48,700 nt of DNA. Source: Treponema sp. Its GTDB lineage: Bacteria; Spirochaetota; Spirochaetia; Treponematales; Breznakiellaceae. The translations under genes and the position numbers were made by a program. The stretch covers positions 1 to 48,700 of the forward strand of contig JAISAQ010000100.1 in NCBI GenBank assembly GCA_031266775.1, written 5' to 3'. The first letter of the stretch is position 1. The number at the start of each line of letters is the position of its first letter. The notes under the pieces were generated by a model. The model saw only the letters and a list, made by a program, of their open reading frames with translations. It was not told where the DNA came from and ran no database searches. Of this stretch, positions 15,632-24,617 are shown one piece after another.

Positions 15632-16567
15632 ATGAGTACAGATGTTTCGGTTGAGGGGCTTATTCAGAAGGCCTATAATATGCTGAAAGCCTCAGACGCT
15701 GCTTCGGCCCAGGAGGCGCTGGAGGAAGCCCTTACATTTGATTACGATCATCACGAGGTAAAGTACGGACTTAAATGCCTTAACTGGTGGATTCAGCAGA
15801 TGCGGCGTGTGCCGGAATTGCAGGACCCGTACGACAAGGGGGGGTATATCCTGTCACAATGGAAGCCGTATTACAGTTTTCTGGATCACTACTTTACCGA
15901 ACATTACGACCGCTGCCAGTACGCGATCAGGATCTTTGTGTATTCCGCCGCCTTCGGATTTTTTCAAGAACTGCTGGAAGAAGGAAAGCGCGATCCGGGC
16001 ATTCTCCTCCAGGCGGGCCGCTGTTACAAGGGAACAGGCAGCTATGAGGATGCGCTGGTTTACCTTAAAGAGGCGGCCTGTTCCATGCGGGAAGACAGCG
16101 AAACCCTGGCGGAACTGGCCGATGTCAATGCCCTTCTTTCGGAGCACCGGGCGGCCAAGGCCCTTTTCAGGGAAGCCTTCTTTTTCGATCCCCAGAAGAT
16201 AGAACTGAGATCTATGGAATCTGAAATGATCGTGCGGCTTCAAGACAAGGTAAGGGAAATGGGGTATTCCGGGGCGCTTCTCGCGGAATGGCTGCCCGTG
16301 TACGGCTGCCTTTTCGGGGTGTTTTCGGTAAAGAGGGAACTGAAACAGGCGGAATTGGGGAAGCTTAAACAATCCATTTTCTCCCTGGAAAGCGATATCC
16401 GCTCGGGCGGCAGGACAAACGGCTTTCTTAAGCCCCGGTTGATAAACCGGTATTTCTGGCTCATCGATCATTACGAGAATATCCGGGAAGATCCGGAACT
16501 CATCGAGGAAATCATGCTGAAAATCAAATTAATCGAGCCGGCTGTTTACGAGCGGTATACCAGGTAA
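15632..16567 (+). CDS. TPR-containing cytoplasmic protein upstream of greA
   Basis: 311 residues from ATG 15632; earlier in-frame TTG and ATG codons lie upstream of the predicted transcript start. No signal peptide or membrane helix. The sequence is almost all helical with TPR-like units (LLQAGRCYKGTGSYEDALVY, LAELADVNALLSEHRAAKAL) and an aromatic-rich second segment (SQWKPYYSFLDHYF). It ends 11 bases before the long greA gene, so the two are an operon and may act together at RNA polymerase or as a scaffold. A treponemal conserved protein is likely, but I do not recognise a family. The Shine-Dalgarno signal is weak. Confidence 0.75.
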   Translation: MSTDVSVEGLIQKAYNMLKASDAASAQEALEEALTFDYDHHEVKYGLKCLNWWIQQMRRVPELQDPYDKGGYILSQWKPYYSFLDHYFTEHYDRCQYAIRIFVYSAAFGFFQELLEEGKRDPGILLQAGRCYKGTGSYEDALVYLKEAACSMREDSETLAELADVNALLSEHRAAKALFREAFFFDPQKIELRSMESEMIVRLQDKVREMGYSGALLAEWLPVYGCLFGVFSVKRELKQAELGKLKQSIFSLESDIRSGGRTNGFLKPRLINRYFWLIDHYENIREDPELIEEIMLKIKLIEPAVYERYTR

Positions 16568-16578
16568 GGAGTTGCCAG

Positions 16579-19263
16579 ATGTCTGAATCTCTCCCGAAGA
16601 ATGTGCAGGAAATGCTGAACGAGGAAAAATGGACCAGAGCCGCCCTCAGCAATTATTCAACCAGCCAGTTTAAGGAACTTGATCTTGTCCTGAAGGAAGC
16701 CCGTGAAAACCGGCTGGACGATGAGCTTAAAAAAACCTGCGACGAGCATCTGCTTCACACCAAGAACAGCATCATTGCCCTGTACCTTTCGGGGATGATA
16801 GCCCTTTCCCGCCAGCTTATTGACGACTCGGCCCTGATGAACCTTGTAGCCATCTTCGTGGACAACCACAAGTGGAACATCGTCAAATACCTGTGCGACG
16901 GGATTCTTGAATACGGCGAGTCGAAATTTGCCCTGAGGACCCTGGCGGAGTATTACAAAAACGACAACGCCGAAGAGCCTGTCTACGAAATCTGGGAACG
17001 GCTTGTCAAAGTGGATTACGAAGAGGCGGATCTGGCCAAAGCGCTGGCGGAACATTACGAAAAAGAGGGAAACTCGGGCGCGGTTGTGGACTACTACAAA
17101 AAGGCCCTTCACCGTTACATCAACAAGTCGCTTTTTACCAATGTACGGGAAATCTGGGAAAAGCTCCTTGCCTACTGCCCTGAGGACATCGATTTTTTTC
17201 TCCACGTCCAGAAACGCATTGCCAAGAACATAAACGAGGAAAAAGCCGTTCTTCTTTTGCAGGACGTGTACGCCGTTCTCAAGGACAGGGATGTCAATAC
17301 CGCCATCGGCATTCTCAAACTCATACTTCAGTACGACGAAAAGGACGTGCAGGCCAGAAAGGAAATCACCGAGTGTTTCAGGAAAAAATACTCGGGCCAC
17401 AGCCAGCTTGAAGAATACATCCGCATATCGAACCTTACCCAGAATTACAGGAACGTCCACGAGGCCGTAACGGATTTTGAAAAACACATCGCCTTTGACA
17501 GGGGAAATTTCGTCTATCACCGCACGTGGGGGGTCGGCCGTATTGCCAGCTTCCGGGGAGACGAGATCGTCATCGATTTCGCGAAAAAGCGGGATCATTC
17601 CATGTCCCTTAAAATGGCGGTTAACGCGCTGCAGACCCTCTCTAAAAACCATATCTGGGTGCTTAAGGCCACCTGGAAAAAGGAAAAACTCCACGACAAG
17701 GTCAAGAACGACTATGCGTGGGCCCTGCAAACGGTGATCAAGAGCTTCGGCAATTCCTGCGACATCAAGCGGATCAAAGCGGAGCTGGTCCCCTCGGTGC
17801 TTTCTGCCGGGGAGTGGACATCCTGGAGTTCACGGGCGCGGGAGATCCTCAAGTCGGACCCCGGTTTCGGGGTCAGTCCCGACAACATAGACATTTTTAC
17901 CGTCAGGGACCGGCCCATCAGCATAGAAGAGAAACTGTACAACGAATTCAAGGCGGAGCGGAATTTCTTTGAACGGGCCGCCACCGTGCGGAATTTTGTT
18001 TCGCGGAAGGAAATTGAGCCTGATTCGGAGTATTTCACCGAAATGTTCGCCTATTTTGCCGGGTATCTCCGTTCCCGCGGCCAGATAACCGAGCAGGTGG
18101 CCGCGTCCTTTCTTCTGGTAAAAGATCTGGCCGCCCGGTATCCCCATCTGGGTTCCGGCCTTTCCCTCAACTTCCTTGAAATCTTCGACGGCATAGAAGA
18201 CGTGCCGGCGCTGTTCGAGGACCTCAAGGACAATAAATTCAGGGAGGAATTCCTGGCTCACGTTAAACTGTTTGTCCCCCTCTGGGCCGATATTTATGTC
18301 AGCCTCTTTCCCCATGCCCTGCTTCCTTCCATCATCGACAATCTGGCCGGCGAAGGGTACTCGGATAAACTTACCGCCATGACGCTGGACTGTTTCGAGC
18401 ATTTCAGGGAGAACCGCGAGGCGGTTATATGGCTTTTCAGGAACGGGGCCGGGAAGGACTGGTACGAAAAGGCGGGAATTCCTTTCGACAGGCAGCTTAT
18501 CACTCTTATCCATATCCTCAATCTTACGTTCCGGGACATAGAAAACCACCGGGACACTACGGAAAACAGGAAGATAAACAGGCAGGTTTTTACGATCCTT
18601 TTCAAGGAAGACACGCTGTATTCCTTTATGGACGGGGCGGACGACGATACTATCATACGGCTCTTTACCCTGATTAACGACGTTAAAGACCTTGATCCCG
18701 CGGAAAAACTGCAGCTCAGGGACCGTATCGCAAAGCAGCGTCCATCGTTTAAATTTTTCGGGGATACCGAAAAAGCGGTTATGCCGCGCGGCCTTATTGT
18801 CACCTCCGCCATGTACGGGGAAAAACAGCGGCAGCTGGCCCATATCATGGACGTGGAGGTTCCCGCCAACTCAAAGGAAATCGCCTTTGCCCTGTCCCTC
18901 GGGGACCTGAGGGAGAACGCCGAGTACAAGGCGGCCAAAGAAAAACAGGAATTGCTTAATTCCACGGCAGCCAGGCTCAAGGACGAAATTGACCGGGCGC
19001 AGCTTTTTGATCCGGCCGCCGTCAACACAAAAAGGGTGTCGTTCGGGACCGTGGTAACGCTGAAAAACAGCGCCAGCGGGAAAAGCGAAAAATACACCAT
19101 TCTGGGACCCTGGGAGTCTGATCCGGACAAAAATATTATTTCATACCTTTCTCCTTTCGGAGGGACTATACTTAACAGGGGAGCGGGTGAACAGGTTGAT
19201 TTTTCAATTAATGATGAAAAGGTATCCTATGTGGTGGAACGCATTTCGGCGGCGGATTTCTAA
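16579..19263 (+). CDS. greA: transcription elongation factor GreA with about 730-residue helical N-terminal extension
   Basis: 894 residues against about 158 for ordinary GreA. The GreA part is the last about 160 residues (from about 735). It includes the coiled-coil tip GDLRENAEYKAAKEKQ (about 775-790) with the acidic and basic residues that enter the polymerase channel, and the FKBP-like C-terminal domain (FGTVVTLKNSAS, YTILGPWESDPD). GreA stimulates RNA cleavage to rescue backtracked RNA polymerase. The N-terminal about 730 residues are helical TPR/ARM-like, with blocks such as WGVGRIASFRGDEIVIDF near 314-331 that look like a small beta domain. Spirochaetal GreA proteins of this size are known; the role of the extension is unknown. 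ATG at 16579 is preceded by AAGGAG. Confidence 0.93.
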   Translation: MSESLPKNVQEMLNEEKWTRAALSNYSTSQFKELDLVLKEARENRLDDELKKTCDEHLLHTKNSIIALYLSGMIALSRQLIDDSALMNLVAIFVDNHKWNIVKYLCDGILEYGESKFALRTLAEYYKNDNAEEPVYEIWERLVKVDYEEADLAKALAEHYEKEGNSGAVVDYYKKALHRYINKSLFTNVREIWEKLLAYCPEDIDFFLHVQKRIAKNINEEKAVLLLQDVYAVLKDRDVNTAIGILKLILQYDEKDVQARKEITECFRKKYSGHSQLEEYIRISNLTQNYRNVHEAVTDFEKHIAFDRGNFVYHRTWGVGRIASFRGDEIVIDFAKKRDHSMSLKMAVNALQTLSKNHIWVLKATWKKEKLHDKVKNDYAWALQTVIKSFGNSCDIKRIKAELVPSVLSAGEWTSWSSRAREILKSDPGFGVSPDNIDIFTVRDRPISIEEKLYNEFKAERNFFERAATVRNFVSRKEIEPDSEYFTEMFAYFAGYLRSRGQITEQVAASFLLVKDLAARYPHLGSGLSLNFLEIFDGIEDVPALFEDLKDNKFREEFLAHVKLFVPLWADIYVSLFPHALLPSIIDNLAGEGYSDKLTAMTLDCFEHFRENREAVIWLFRNGAGKDWYEKAGIPFDRQLITLIHILNLTFRDIENHRDTTENRKINRQVFTILFKEDTLYSFMDGADDDTIIRLFTLINDVKDLDPAEKLQLRDRIAKQRPSFKFFGDTEKAVMPRGLIVTSAMYGEKQRQLAHIMDVEVPANSKEIAFALSLGDLRENAEYKAAKEKQELLNSTAARLKDEIDRAQLFDPAAVNTKRVSFGTVVTLKNSASGKSEKYTILGPWESDPDKNIISYLSPFGGTILNRGAGEQVDFSINDEKVSYVVERISAADF

Positions 19264-19341
19264 TTCCGGTAAACGGCACGCCCTGCCGCCGTATACGCTG
19301 CGGAATTCTCCCCGAAATACACCCCCAAAAGCAGGTGCGGT

Positions 19342-20874
19342 ATGAAAAGAACGTTCTTTGTTCTTGCGGCGCTTTTTTGCATGGTTTTTTCCGTGTCCGG
19401 CCAGAACTCGGGTCCCGTGGATCTGATACTGGTGCTGGATACGTCGTCCAGCATGAGCGGTTCCTACCGGGAGGTAAATGATTACCTTACAGGGCCTTTC
19501 CTCAGGGAATTTCTGCGTATAGGCGATACGTTCCATCTTGTCCCTTTCGCGGGGGAGGCTTTTGTTGACGTTTCCCGCCGCGTCGAGGGTCAGGGGGATG
19601 TCCAGACCATACTAAGCCGGATATTCCTGGCTTATCCCATGGGGCCGGAGTCGGACGTGGAAGGGGCCCTTTCCTTTGCCGAACAGTACGCGTCTACTCT
19701 GCCCGCCTCGCGGGGAAAGAAGATAGTCCTTGTAACCGACGGGGGAAACGTCCCCTCCCTGACTTCCCTTGCCGACGCGGCGAAAAGGCGTCTCGAACCG
19801 CGGGGAGTAAGCCTTGACCTTGTTCCGGTTCCCCTTGCCGCCCTTCCCTCTTCGAACCGGCCCGGGGCAAGAAGTCCCGAAACGCGGACCGCCGCGGCGG
19901 GCCGGGCGGCCGCGCCTTCCGTTCCTTCTGCTCCTTCCGCTCCTGTAGCTCCTTTAGCCCGGACGGAGGTCCGGCCGGACGGCGTGGACGCCCCTGCCGG
20001 ACCGTCCCCCTCCCCGGCGGCCGAATCCCCGGGGGCAGCCGGCGTTTCCGGCGCGCCGGGCGGTGAGGGCGCTCCAAGTGCGGAAAGGGGCGCGGACCCC
20101 TCCGCCGGGAAAGCCGAAGACGCGGCGCCTGATTCCCCGGCCGCCCCTTACGGTTCCCCGGTTACCGAAACCGCCGCGCCCGCGGACCGCCGCGGTTTTA
20201 CCTTCCCGGCTTTTTCCCTGGATATGTTTCCCTATATTGCCGGTCTTGTGATCCTTGTCCTCCTTATCCTTGGGCTCATTCTCTTTATCGCCGGGAGGGA
20301 TCTGCACGGAAGCCCGAACCGGGCCATTTCCAGGGCCGCATCGGCCCGGCCGTCAAGGCCGGCGGAGCCTCCTCCTCCCAGAGAGCCGCAGCCGTCACAG
20401 CCCGCCGCCGGGGGAAGCGCCGATCTTCTTACCAGCTACGCGGCAAGCCAGCGCCCCCGGGTAAGCCCCTATGCCCACCGTTACAAACCCCAGCCGGTTG
20501 AATACGAAGGGCCGCTCATGCTGAATCTTTTTGTGGAAGATCAGAACACCGCCATAGGAAAGCGGAACATACACGCCGTGAAGCAGGGGTACACCTTTAC
20601 CGTAGGCGGGGGCAAATCGGACTTTCTTATCTTTCTTGTGCCCGTGCCGCCCCATATCGGGGAAATACGCTGCGACGGCAATAACTGCACCTTTATCCCG
20701 AAAAAGCCCAACTATTTTCCGGACACAGGTTCGCAGCAGATTCCCGACTGCATAGGAAAGATGGTACGGGTTGTTTCCGACAAAAATTACGAACTCCACT
20801 TCAGGATGGAGCGTTACGAGGATCCCCTGCGGGCGCTGAACCGTCTTTTGCGGTCGGTCAGTGTTCCGGGTTAG
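19342..20874 (+). CDS. membrane protein with extracytoplasmic von Willebrand A domain
   Basis: 510 residues. Signal peptide 1-20 (VLAALFCMVFSVSG). A VWA domain follows at about 25-180 with the MIDAS metal site DTSSSMS (Asp33, Ser35, Ser37) and the later VLVTDGG. Residues about 190-290 are a Pro/Ala/Ser-rich linker. A transmembrane helix lies at about 298-318, then a basic, Pro-rich stretch and a compact C-terminal domain at about 395-510 (YTFTVGGGKSDFLIFLVPVP) that looks beta-rich and could be FHA-like, though its ligand residues are not evident. The VWA would lie outside and the C-terminal domain inside the cytoplasmic membrane. Its end overlaps the HEAT-repeat gene by 17 bases on the opposite strand. 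Confidence 0.82.
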   Translation: MKRTFFVLAALFCMVFSVSGQNSGPVDLILVLDTSSSMSGSYREVNDYLTGPFLREFLRIGDTFHLVPFAGEAFVDVSRRVEGQGDVQTILSRIFLAYPMGPESDVEGALSFAEQYASTLPASRGKKIVLVTDGGNVPSLTSLADAAKRRLEPRGVSLDLVPVPLAALPSSNRPGARSPETRTAAAGRAAAPSVPSAPSAPVAPLARTEVRPDGVDAPAGPSPSPAAESPGAAGVSGAPGGEGAPSAERGADPSAGKAEDAAPDSPAAPYGSPVTETAAPADRRGFTFPAFSLDMFPYIAGLVILVLLILGLILFIAGRDLHGSPNRAISRAASARPSRPAEPPPPREPQPSQPAAGGSADLLTSYAASQRPRVSPYAHRYKPQPVEYEGPLMLNLFVEDQNTAIGKRNIHAVKQGYTFTVGGGKSDFLIFLVPVPPHIGEIRCDGNNCTFIPKKPNYFPDTGSQQIPDCIGKMVRVVSDKNYELHFRMERYEDPLRALNRLLRSVSVPG

Positions 20875-22426
20875 CGGCGGGCGCGGTAAGGACTTCGAGG
20901 GTGCGCGCGGCCTTGCGCGCTATACCTGTGTTTTTATCATCCTTCATGGCTTGCACCTCGGGAATAAGGCTTCGTAAACCGTTGTTCGCCGCCATGTCAA
21001 GCGCGTAGATTTTTTCCACAGCGCTTCCGGAAGCAAAAAAACGGCGGGTTATTTCCTCAAGGCCCGGCGCCCTCGCTTCCCCTATTACCTTGAGAAAACC
21101 GTTGTAAAGGGCCGTCTGGTTCTTCCTTTTGGCTTCGTCAAGCTCGGCGATAAGGGCGGCGGCAAAGGCGGCCGGTTCGTTTTTCATCAGCATTTCTATG
21201 GACAAGATCCGTATCCTGTCCGGGCCGCCCCTGTCCGAAAAAAACTTTTCCAGTATGGAAATACATTCGCCGTTTCCGATGGCCCCAAGCGCCCTTAGGG
21301 CGGCGTCCTTTACCGCCGGAACGTCGTCCCGTTCGGCCCTGAAACGGAGATAGGGGACGGCCGCCTCGAATTTACGTACTCTGCTCGCCTCGGCGGCGGC
21401 GATCCGGGTACGGTAATAGGAATCCCTGAAGGCTTCAAGTATCGCCCTGTCAACCTCTTCCCCCGAAAAGGGGCCCAGGGCGGCTACCGCGCTGGCCCTG
21501 ACATTGGGGTCCCCGTCGTTTATGGCGGCGGTTACCGCTTCCACGCCCGCCTGGTCCCCTATTTTCCCCAGACTGTCAAGGGCCGCGATGCGAAGGGGCA
21601 TACGTTCCTCGCTGTTCCCCGCTATACCGGCAAGAAATTCAACGGCCTTTTCCGAACCGCCTTCCCCAAGGGCGGTAATGATTTCCCGGCGGTTTTCATC
21701 GCCCGGATCGCGGTTGGTGTAATAGTCGATAAGGTACAGGGCCGCGTCTCCGGCGGATTCGCTGTCCGCCGCCGATGCCCGGCCCAGGGCTCTAAAGGCC
21801 GCGTTCATGAAGCGGCGTTCTTCCGAATCGAGAATTGCCTTGAGGGGTTTTATGGCGGCGGGGGCCTGTATCTTTCCCAGGTAATCGATGGCGGTAAGGA
21901 CCGTTTCGCCTGATTCCTCGTCCCATTCCTCAAGAGCCCGCACAGCCCGGTCTTCAAGGCCGGTTTTTTGCCGGGCGGAGAAAAAGGAAAAGACCCCGGA
22001 AAGTATGCTCCGGTTTCTGGTATTTTGAACCAGTGCCACAAGCTCATCGTCAAGATAATCGGCATTCTCGTTTTTAAGCGCCTGGATAAGGGAGGCGATT
22101 TCCGTCTCGGTGCCGTAGCGTATGGTCGCGTAACGGGAGGCTTCTACGGTATTTTCCGCGAATTTTCCGCCTTCAGACGATCCGGGTGAAGCTCCGGCGG
22201 CGGGGGATTCCGCCCCAGGAACGGCCGGGCCTTCCGCCGCCGGAGGAGGTTCGGCCGCCTCCGCGCCATCCGTAGTATCCGCCCCTTCAAGCGCGTGAAT
22301 TCCCAGCGCCGTAATAAAAATCATACACACCGGGAAAAATTCTCCCGGAAACAGGGACGGCAGTTTTAATCCCCTTCCGCTTCCGGGCAGGGTTTCGTGT
22401 TTTTTTGCTTTATCCGCTTTCATCAT
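20858..22426 (-). CDS. exported HEAT-repeat protein
   Basis: 522 residues. A hydrophobic segment at about 28-45 (FFPVCMIFITALGIHAL) after a basic start indicates export or a membrane anchor. Residues about 45-95 are low-complexity Ala/Glu/Pro/Gly. From about residue 100 to the end come repeated helical pairs of the HEAT/PBS-lyase type, for example IDYLGKIQAPAAIKPLKAIL, ALDSLGKIGDQAGVEAVTAA and ASAVAALGPFSGEEVDRAIL. These form a curved protein-binding scaffold. The start ATG overlaps the tgt stop (ATGA). It is the last gene of the rimP-nusA run, and its 3' end crosses the end of the opposing VWA gene. Confidence 0.82.
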   Translation of the reverse strand: MMKADKAKKHETLPGSGRGLKLPSLFPGEFFPVCMIFITALGIHALEGADTTDGAEAAEPPPAAEGPAVPGAESPAAGASPGSSEGGKFAENTVEASRYATIRYGTETEIASLIQALKNENADYLDDELVALVQNTRNRSILSGVFSFFSARQKTGLEDRAVRALEEWDEESGETVLTAIDYLGKIQAPAAIKPLKAILDSEERRFMNAAFRALGRASAADSESAGDAALYLIDYYTNRDPGDENRREIITALGEGGSEKAVEFLAGIAGNSEERMPLRIAALDSLGKIGDQAGVEAVTAAINDGDPNVRASAVAALGPFSGEEVDRAILEAFRDSYYRTRIAAAEASRVRKFEAAVPYLRFRAERDDVPAVKDAALRALGAIGNGECISILEKFFSDRGGPDRIRILSIEMLMKNEPAAFAAALIAELDEAKRKNQTALYNGFLKVIGEARAPGLEEITRRFFASGSAVEKIYALDMAANNGLRSLIPEVQAMKDDKNTGIARKAARTLEVLTAPAANPEH

Positions 22427-23556
22427 TTTGTATCCTCAAAACGTGCAAGAAAATCCTTCTTGAAAGAAGTGAACCGGTCCTCTTCTATGGCCTTTCCGGC
22501 GTCCCGCACCAGATCATGCAAGAAATACAGATTGTGATAACTTGCCAGCATGGAGCAGAGGATCTCCCCTGATTTGAAGAGATGCCGGAGATAGGCGCGG
22601 CTGTATTCCCGGCATACTTTGCACCCGCACTCTTCATCTATCGGCCTGAAATCAAGCCTGAATTCGGCTTTTTTAAGGGCAAAAGAACCGTCCCGTGAAA
22701 AAACAAGGCCGTTCCTGCCCGTCCGGGTCGGCAGGACACAGTCAAACATGTCTATTCCCTGTTCCACGGCTTCCAGTATATAGCGGGGGGTTCCTATGCC
22801 CATTACATAACGGGGTTTGCCTTCGGGAAGAAGGGAAGCGGCATAAGAGAGAAATTCGGCAAAGACCTCTTCCGGCTCGCCTACCGAAAGGCCCCCTATG
22901 GCGATGCCCGGCGTATCCGCCTGCGAGGCAATGACCGCGCTCCGCTCCCGGAGATCCCTGAAAAAACCGCCCTGCACTATGGCAAAAAGGCTGCCCCCGC
23001 GGCCTTCCCGCCTCTTTTCTTCCCAGGTTTTTTTCGCGCGCAGAAGCCAGGCGGAACTTATGGCAAGGGCTTCTTCCGTTTCTTTCCGCGAAGCGCCCCA
23101 GCCCGAGCAAACGTCAAGCTGCATCTGTATATCGCTTCCAAGGATCGTCTGTATGTCCACCGCCGTTTCGGGATCAAGAAAATGCCAGGAACCGTCAATA
23201 TGGGACTGAAAGCACACCCCTTCCTCCCGTATTTTCCTGAGGCGGGCAAGGGAAAAGATCTGAAACCCCCCCGAATCGGTCAATATGTTTCCCGGCCAGC
23301 CCATGAAACGGTGAAGCCCTCCCGCGGCGCCTATGACATCCGTTCCGGGACGCAAATACAGATGATAGGTATTGGAAAGAATGATGTTAAACCCTATTTC
23401 CTCAAGATCATCGCGGGTAAGGGCCTTGACGGTCCCGCAGGTTCCCACAGGCATGAAGACAGGAGTAGAGACGGTCCCGTGGGGAAGAAACAGTGTCCCC
23501 GTCCGCGCCCGCGACGAAGAGTCCCTGTGTTTTTCAGAAAAAATGGCGCCGTTCAT
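22423..23556 (-). CDS. tgt: tRNA-guanine transglycosylase
   Basis: 377 residues from ATG 23556, which overlaps the preceding gene's TGA (ATGA); a longer open frame upstream overlaps that gene and is not coding. Motifs: TPVFMPVGTCGTVKALT, the substrate-site ILTDSGGFQIFSL (catalytic Asp), LFAIVQGGFF, IAIGGLSVGEP, the nucleophile region FDCVLPTRTGRNG, and the zinc ligands CGCKVCREYSRAYLRHLF plus a later His. The enzyme swaps guanine-34 of Asp, Asn, His and Tyr tRNAs for preQ1, the base step of queuosine synthesis. Queuosine genes queA or the preQ1 pathway are not in the window. Confidence 0.97.
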   Translation of the reverse strand: MNGAIFSEKHRDSSSRARTGTLFLPHGTVSTPVFMPVGTCGTVKALTRDDLEEIGFNIILSNTYHLYLRPGTDVIGAAGGLHRFMGWPGNILTDSGGFQIFSLARLRKIREEGVCFQSHIDGSWHFLDPETAVDIQTILGSDIQMQLDVCSGWGASRKETEEALAISSAWLLRAKKTWEEKRREGRGGSLFAIVQGGFFRDLRERSAVIASQADTPGIAIGGLSVGEPEEVFAEFLSYAASLLPEGKPRYVMGIGTPRYILEAVEQGIDMFDCVLPTRTGRNGLVFSRDGSFALKKAEFRLDFRPIDEECGCKVCREYSRAYLRHLFKSGEILCSMLASYHNLYFLHDLVRDAGKAIEEDRFTSFKKDFLARFEDTK

Positions 23557-24617
23557 GTTTTCGCGCTTTTTAGGAGGAGGAACCCTATGAACACAAAGAA
23601 CAAAACGGGAAACCACGCTCCCGCGAAGGGCGGGATATAGCCGAGTTTTGCCATCATCATGCTGATCATTTCCATGACATAGTAAACCACCGCCGACACA
23701 AGGCTTGCCAGAAGGCTCATGAGCAGAATGTTCTTTCTGAAACGGCCCCCCATGGAAATGGAAAGGATCATCACCACAAGGGAAACGGCGGGAAAGGAAA
23801 AACGGTGGTAATAATCCGCCAGTGCCTCGGTAAAGGGAAGCCCCGCCCTCTGCAGATCCTGTATAAGAAGCCCCGCGTCCTGCACGGGAAGCTCTTCGGC
23901 CTCTACCGCGTTCCGCCTGAATGCGCCGGGATCCTCCCTGTACCTGTCCGTGCCCGAAAGGGACCGTATAACGAGCATTTCCCCTTCGTATTCGTAGATC
24001 ACGGCGCTTGCAAGATTCCAGTATTCGCCGTTCCATGAGGCCCGGGGGGAACGGATCTGGGAAACGAAACGCCCGTCTTTGTCAAGTTCCACAATGCTGA
24101 GCCCGTTAAGCGTATCCTCGACAAAATCGTAAAAATCAACCGAGTAAATGAGCCTCCCGCCGTCCGCCTTGATGACGATGTCGGAATTGTTTTCCGTCCG
24201 CTGCTGGTGAAGCAGTTCGCGGGAAAGCCCGTTCTTCATTCTGAGGGTGGGAATTACCACCAGATCGTCGAAAAAAAAGGCAAAACAGGAAGCGGCAAGG
24301 CCTATGGCAAGGAGCGGAACACTGAAACGCCAAAACGGAATTCCCGAGGAAAAAATCGATGTCAGTTCATTCCTGCCGTACAGCTCCCCCAGGGTATAGG
24401 CGGCTGCGAAAAGCAGGGAAATGGGCAGGGCATAGGAAAGGCTCTTGGGAAGGTAGTACAGGCTTACCCTGAAAATATCGGCCGCCGCCACTTCGTATTG
24501 CAGATAGCGCCAGAGATTCGCGAAAAGTTCTATGAGGCCCAGGAGCAGAACGAACATCGCCGCGGCAATGAAAAAGATGGGGGAAAACTGCCGTACAAGA
24601 TAACGGTCCAGTATCAT
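23553..24617 (-). CDS. lptG: LptG/YjgQ-type permease
   Basis: 354 residues from ATG 24617, which overlaps the TGA of the previous permease (ATGA); the frame runs farther upstream but would overlap that gene by 67 bases. Six membrane helices are expected: three at about 9-110 (FFIAAAMFVLLLGLIELFA, SYALPISLLFAAAYTLGELY) and three after about 265. A periplasmic beta-jellyroll lies between them, with TENNSDIVIKADGGRLIYSV. The YjgP/YjgQ family forms the membrane part of the LPS-extracting LptB2FG ABC transporter. Order and size match lptF then lptG. The ATPase LptB is not adjacent. Confidence 0.87.
   Translation of the reverse strand: MILDRYLVRQFSPIFFIAAAMFVLLLGLIELFANLWRYLQYEVAAADIFRVSLYYLPKSLSYALPISLLFAAAYTLGELYGRNELTSIFSSGIPFWRFSVPLLAIGLAASCFAFFFDDLVVIPTLRMKNGLSRELLHQQRTENNSDIVIKADGGRLIYSVDFYDFVEDTLNGLSIVELDKDGRFVSQIRSPRASWNGEYWNLASAVIYEYEGEMLVIRSLSGTDRYREDPGAFRRNAVEAEELPVQDAGLLIQDLQRAGLPFTEALADYYHRFSFPAVSLVVMILSISMGGRFRKNILLMSLLASLVSAVVYYVMEMISMMMAKLGYIPPFAGAWFPVLFFVFIGFLLLKSAKT

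Noticed and set aside
23557-24036. N-terminal extension of tgt
   Set aside because: It lies wholly inside lptG in another frame and has no tgt-like sequence; ATG 23556 overlaps the lptG stop as expected.
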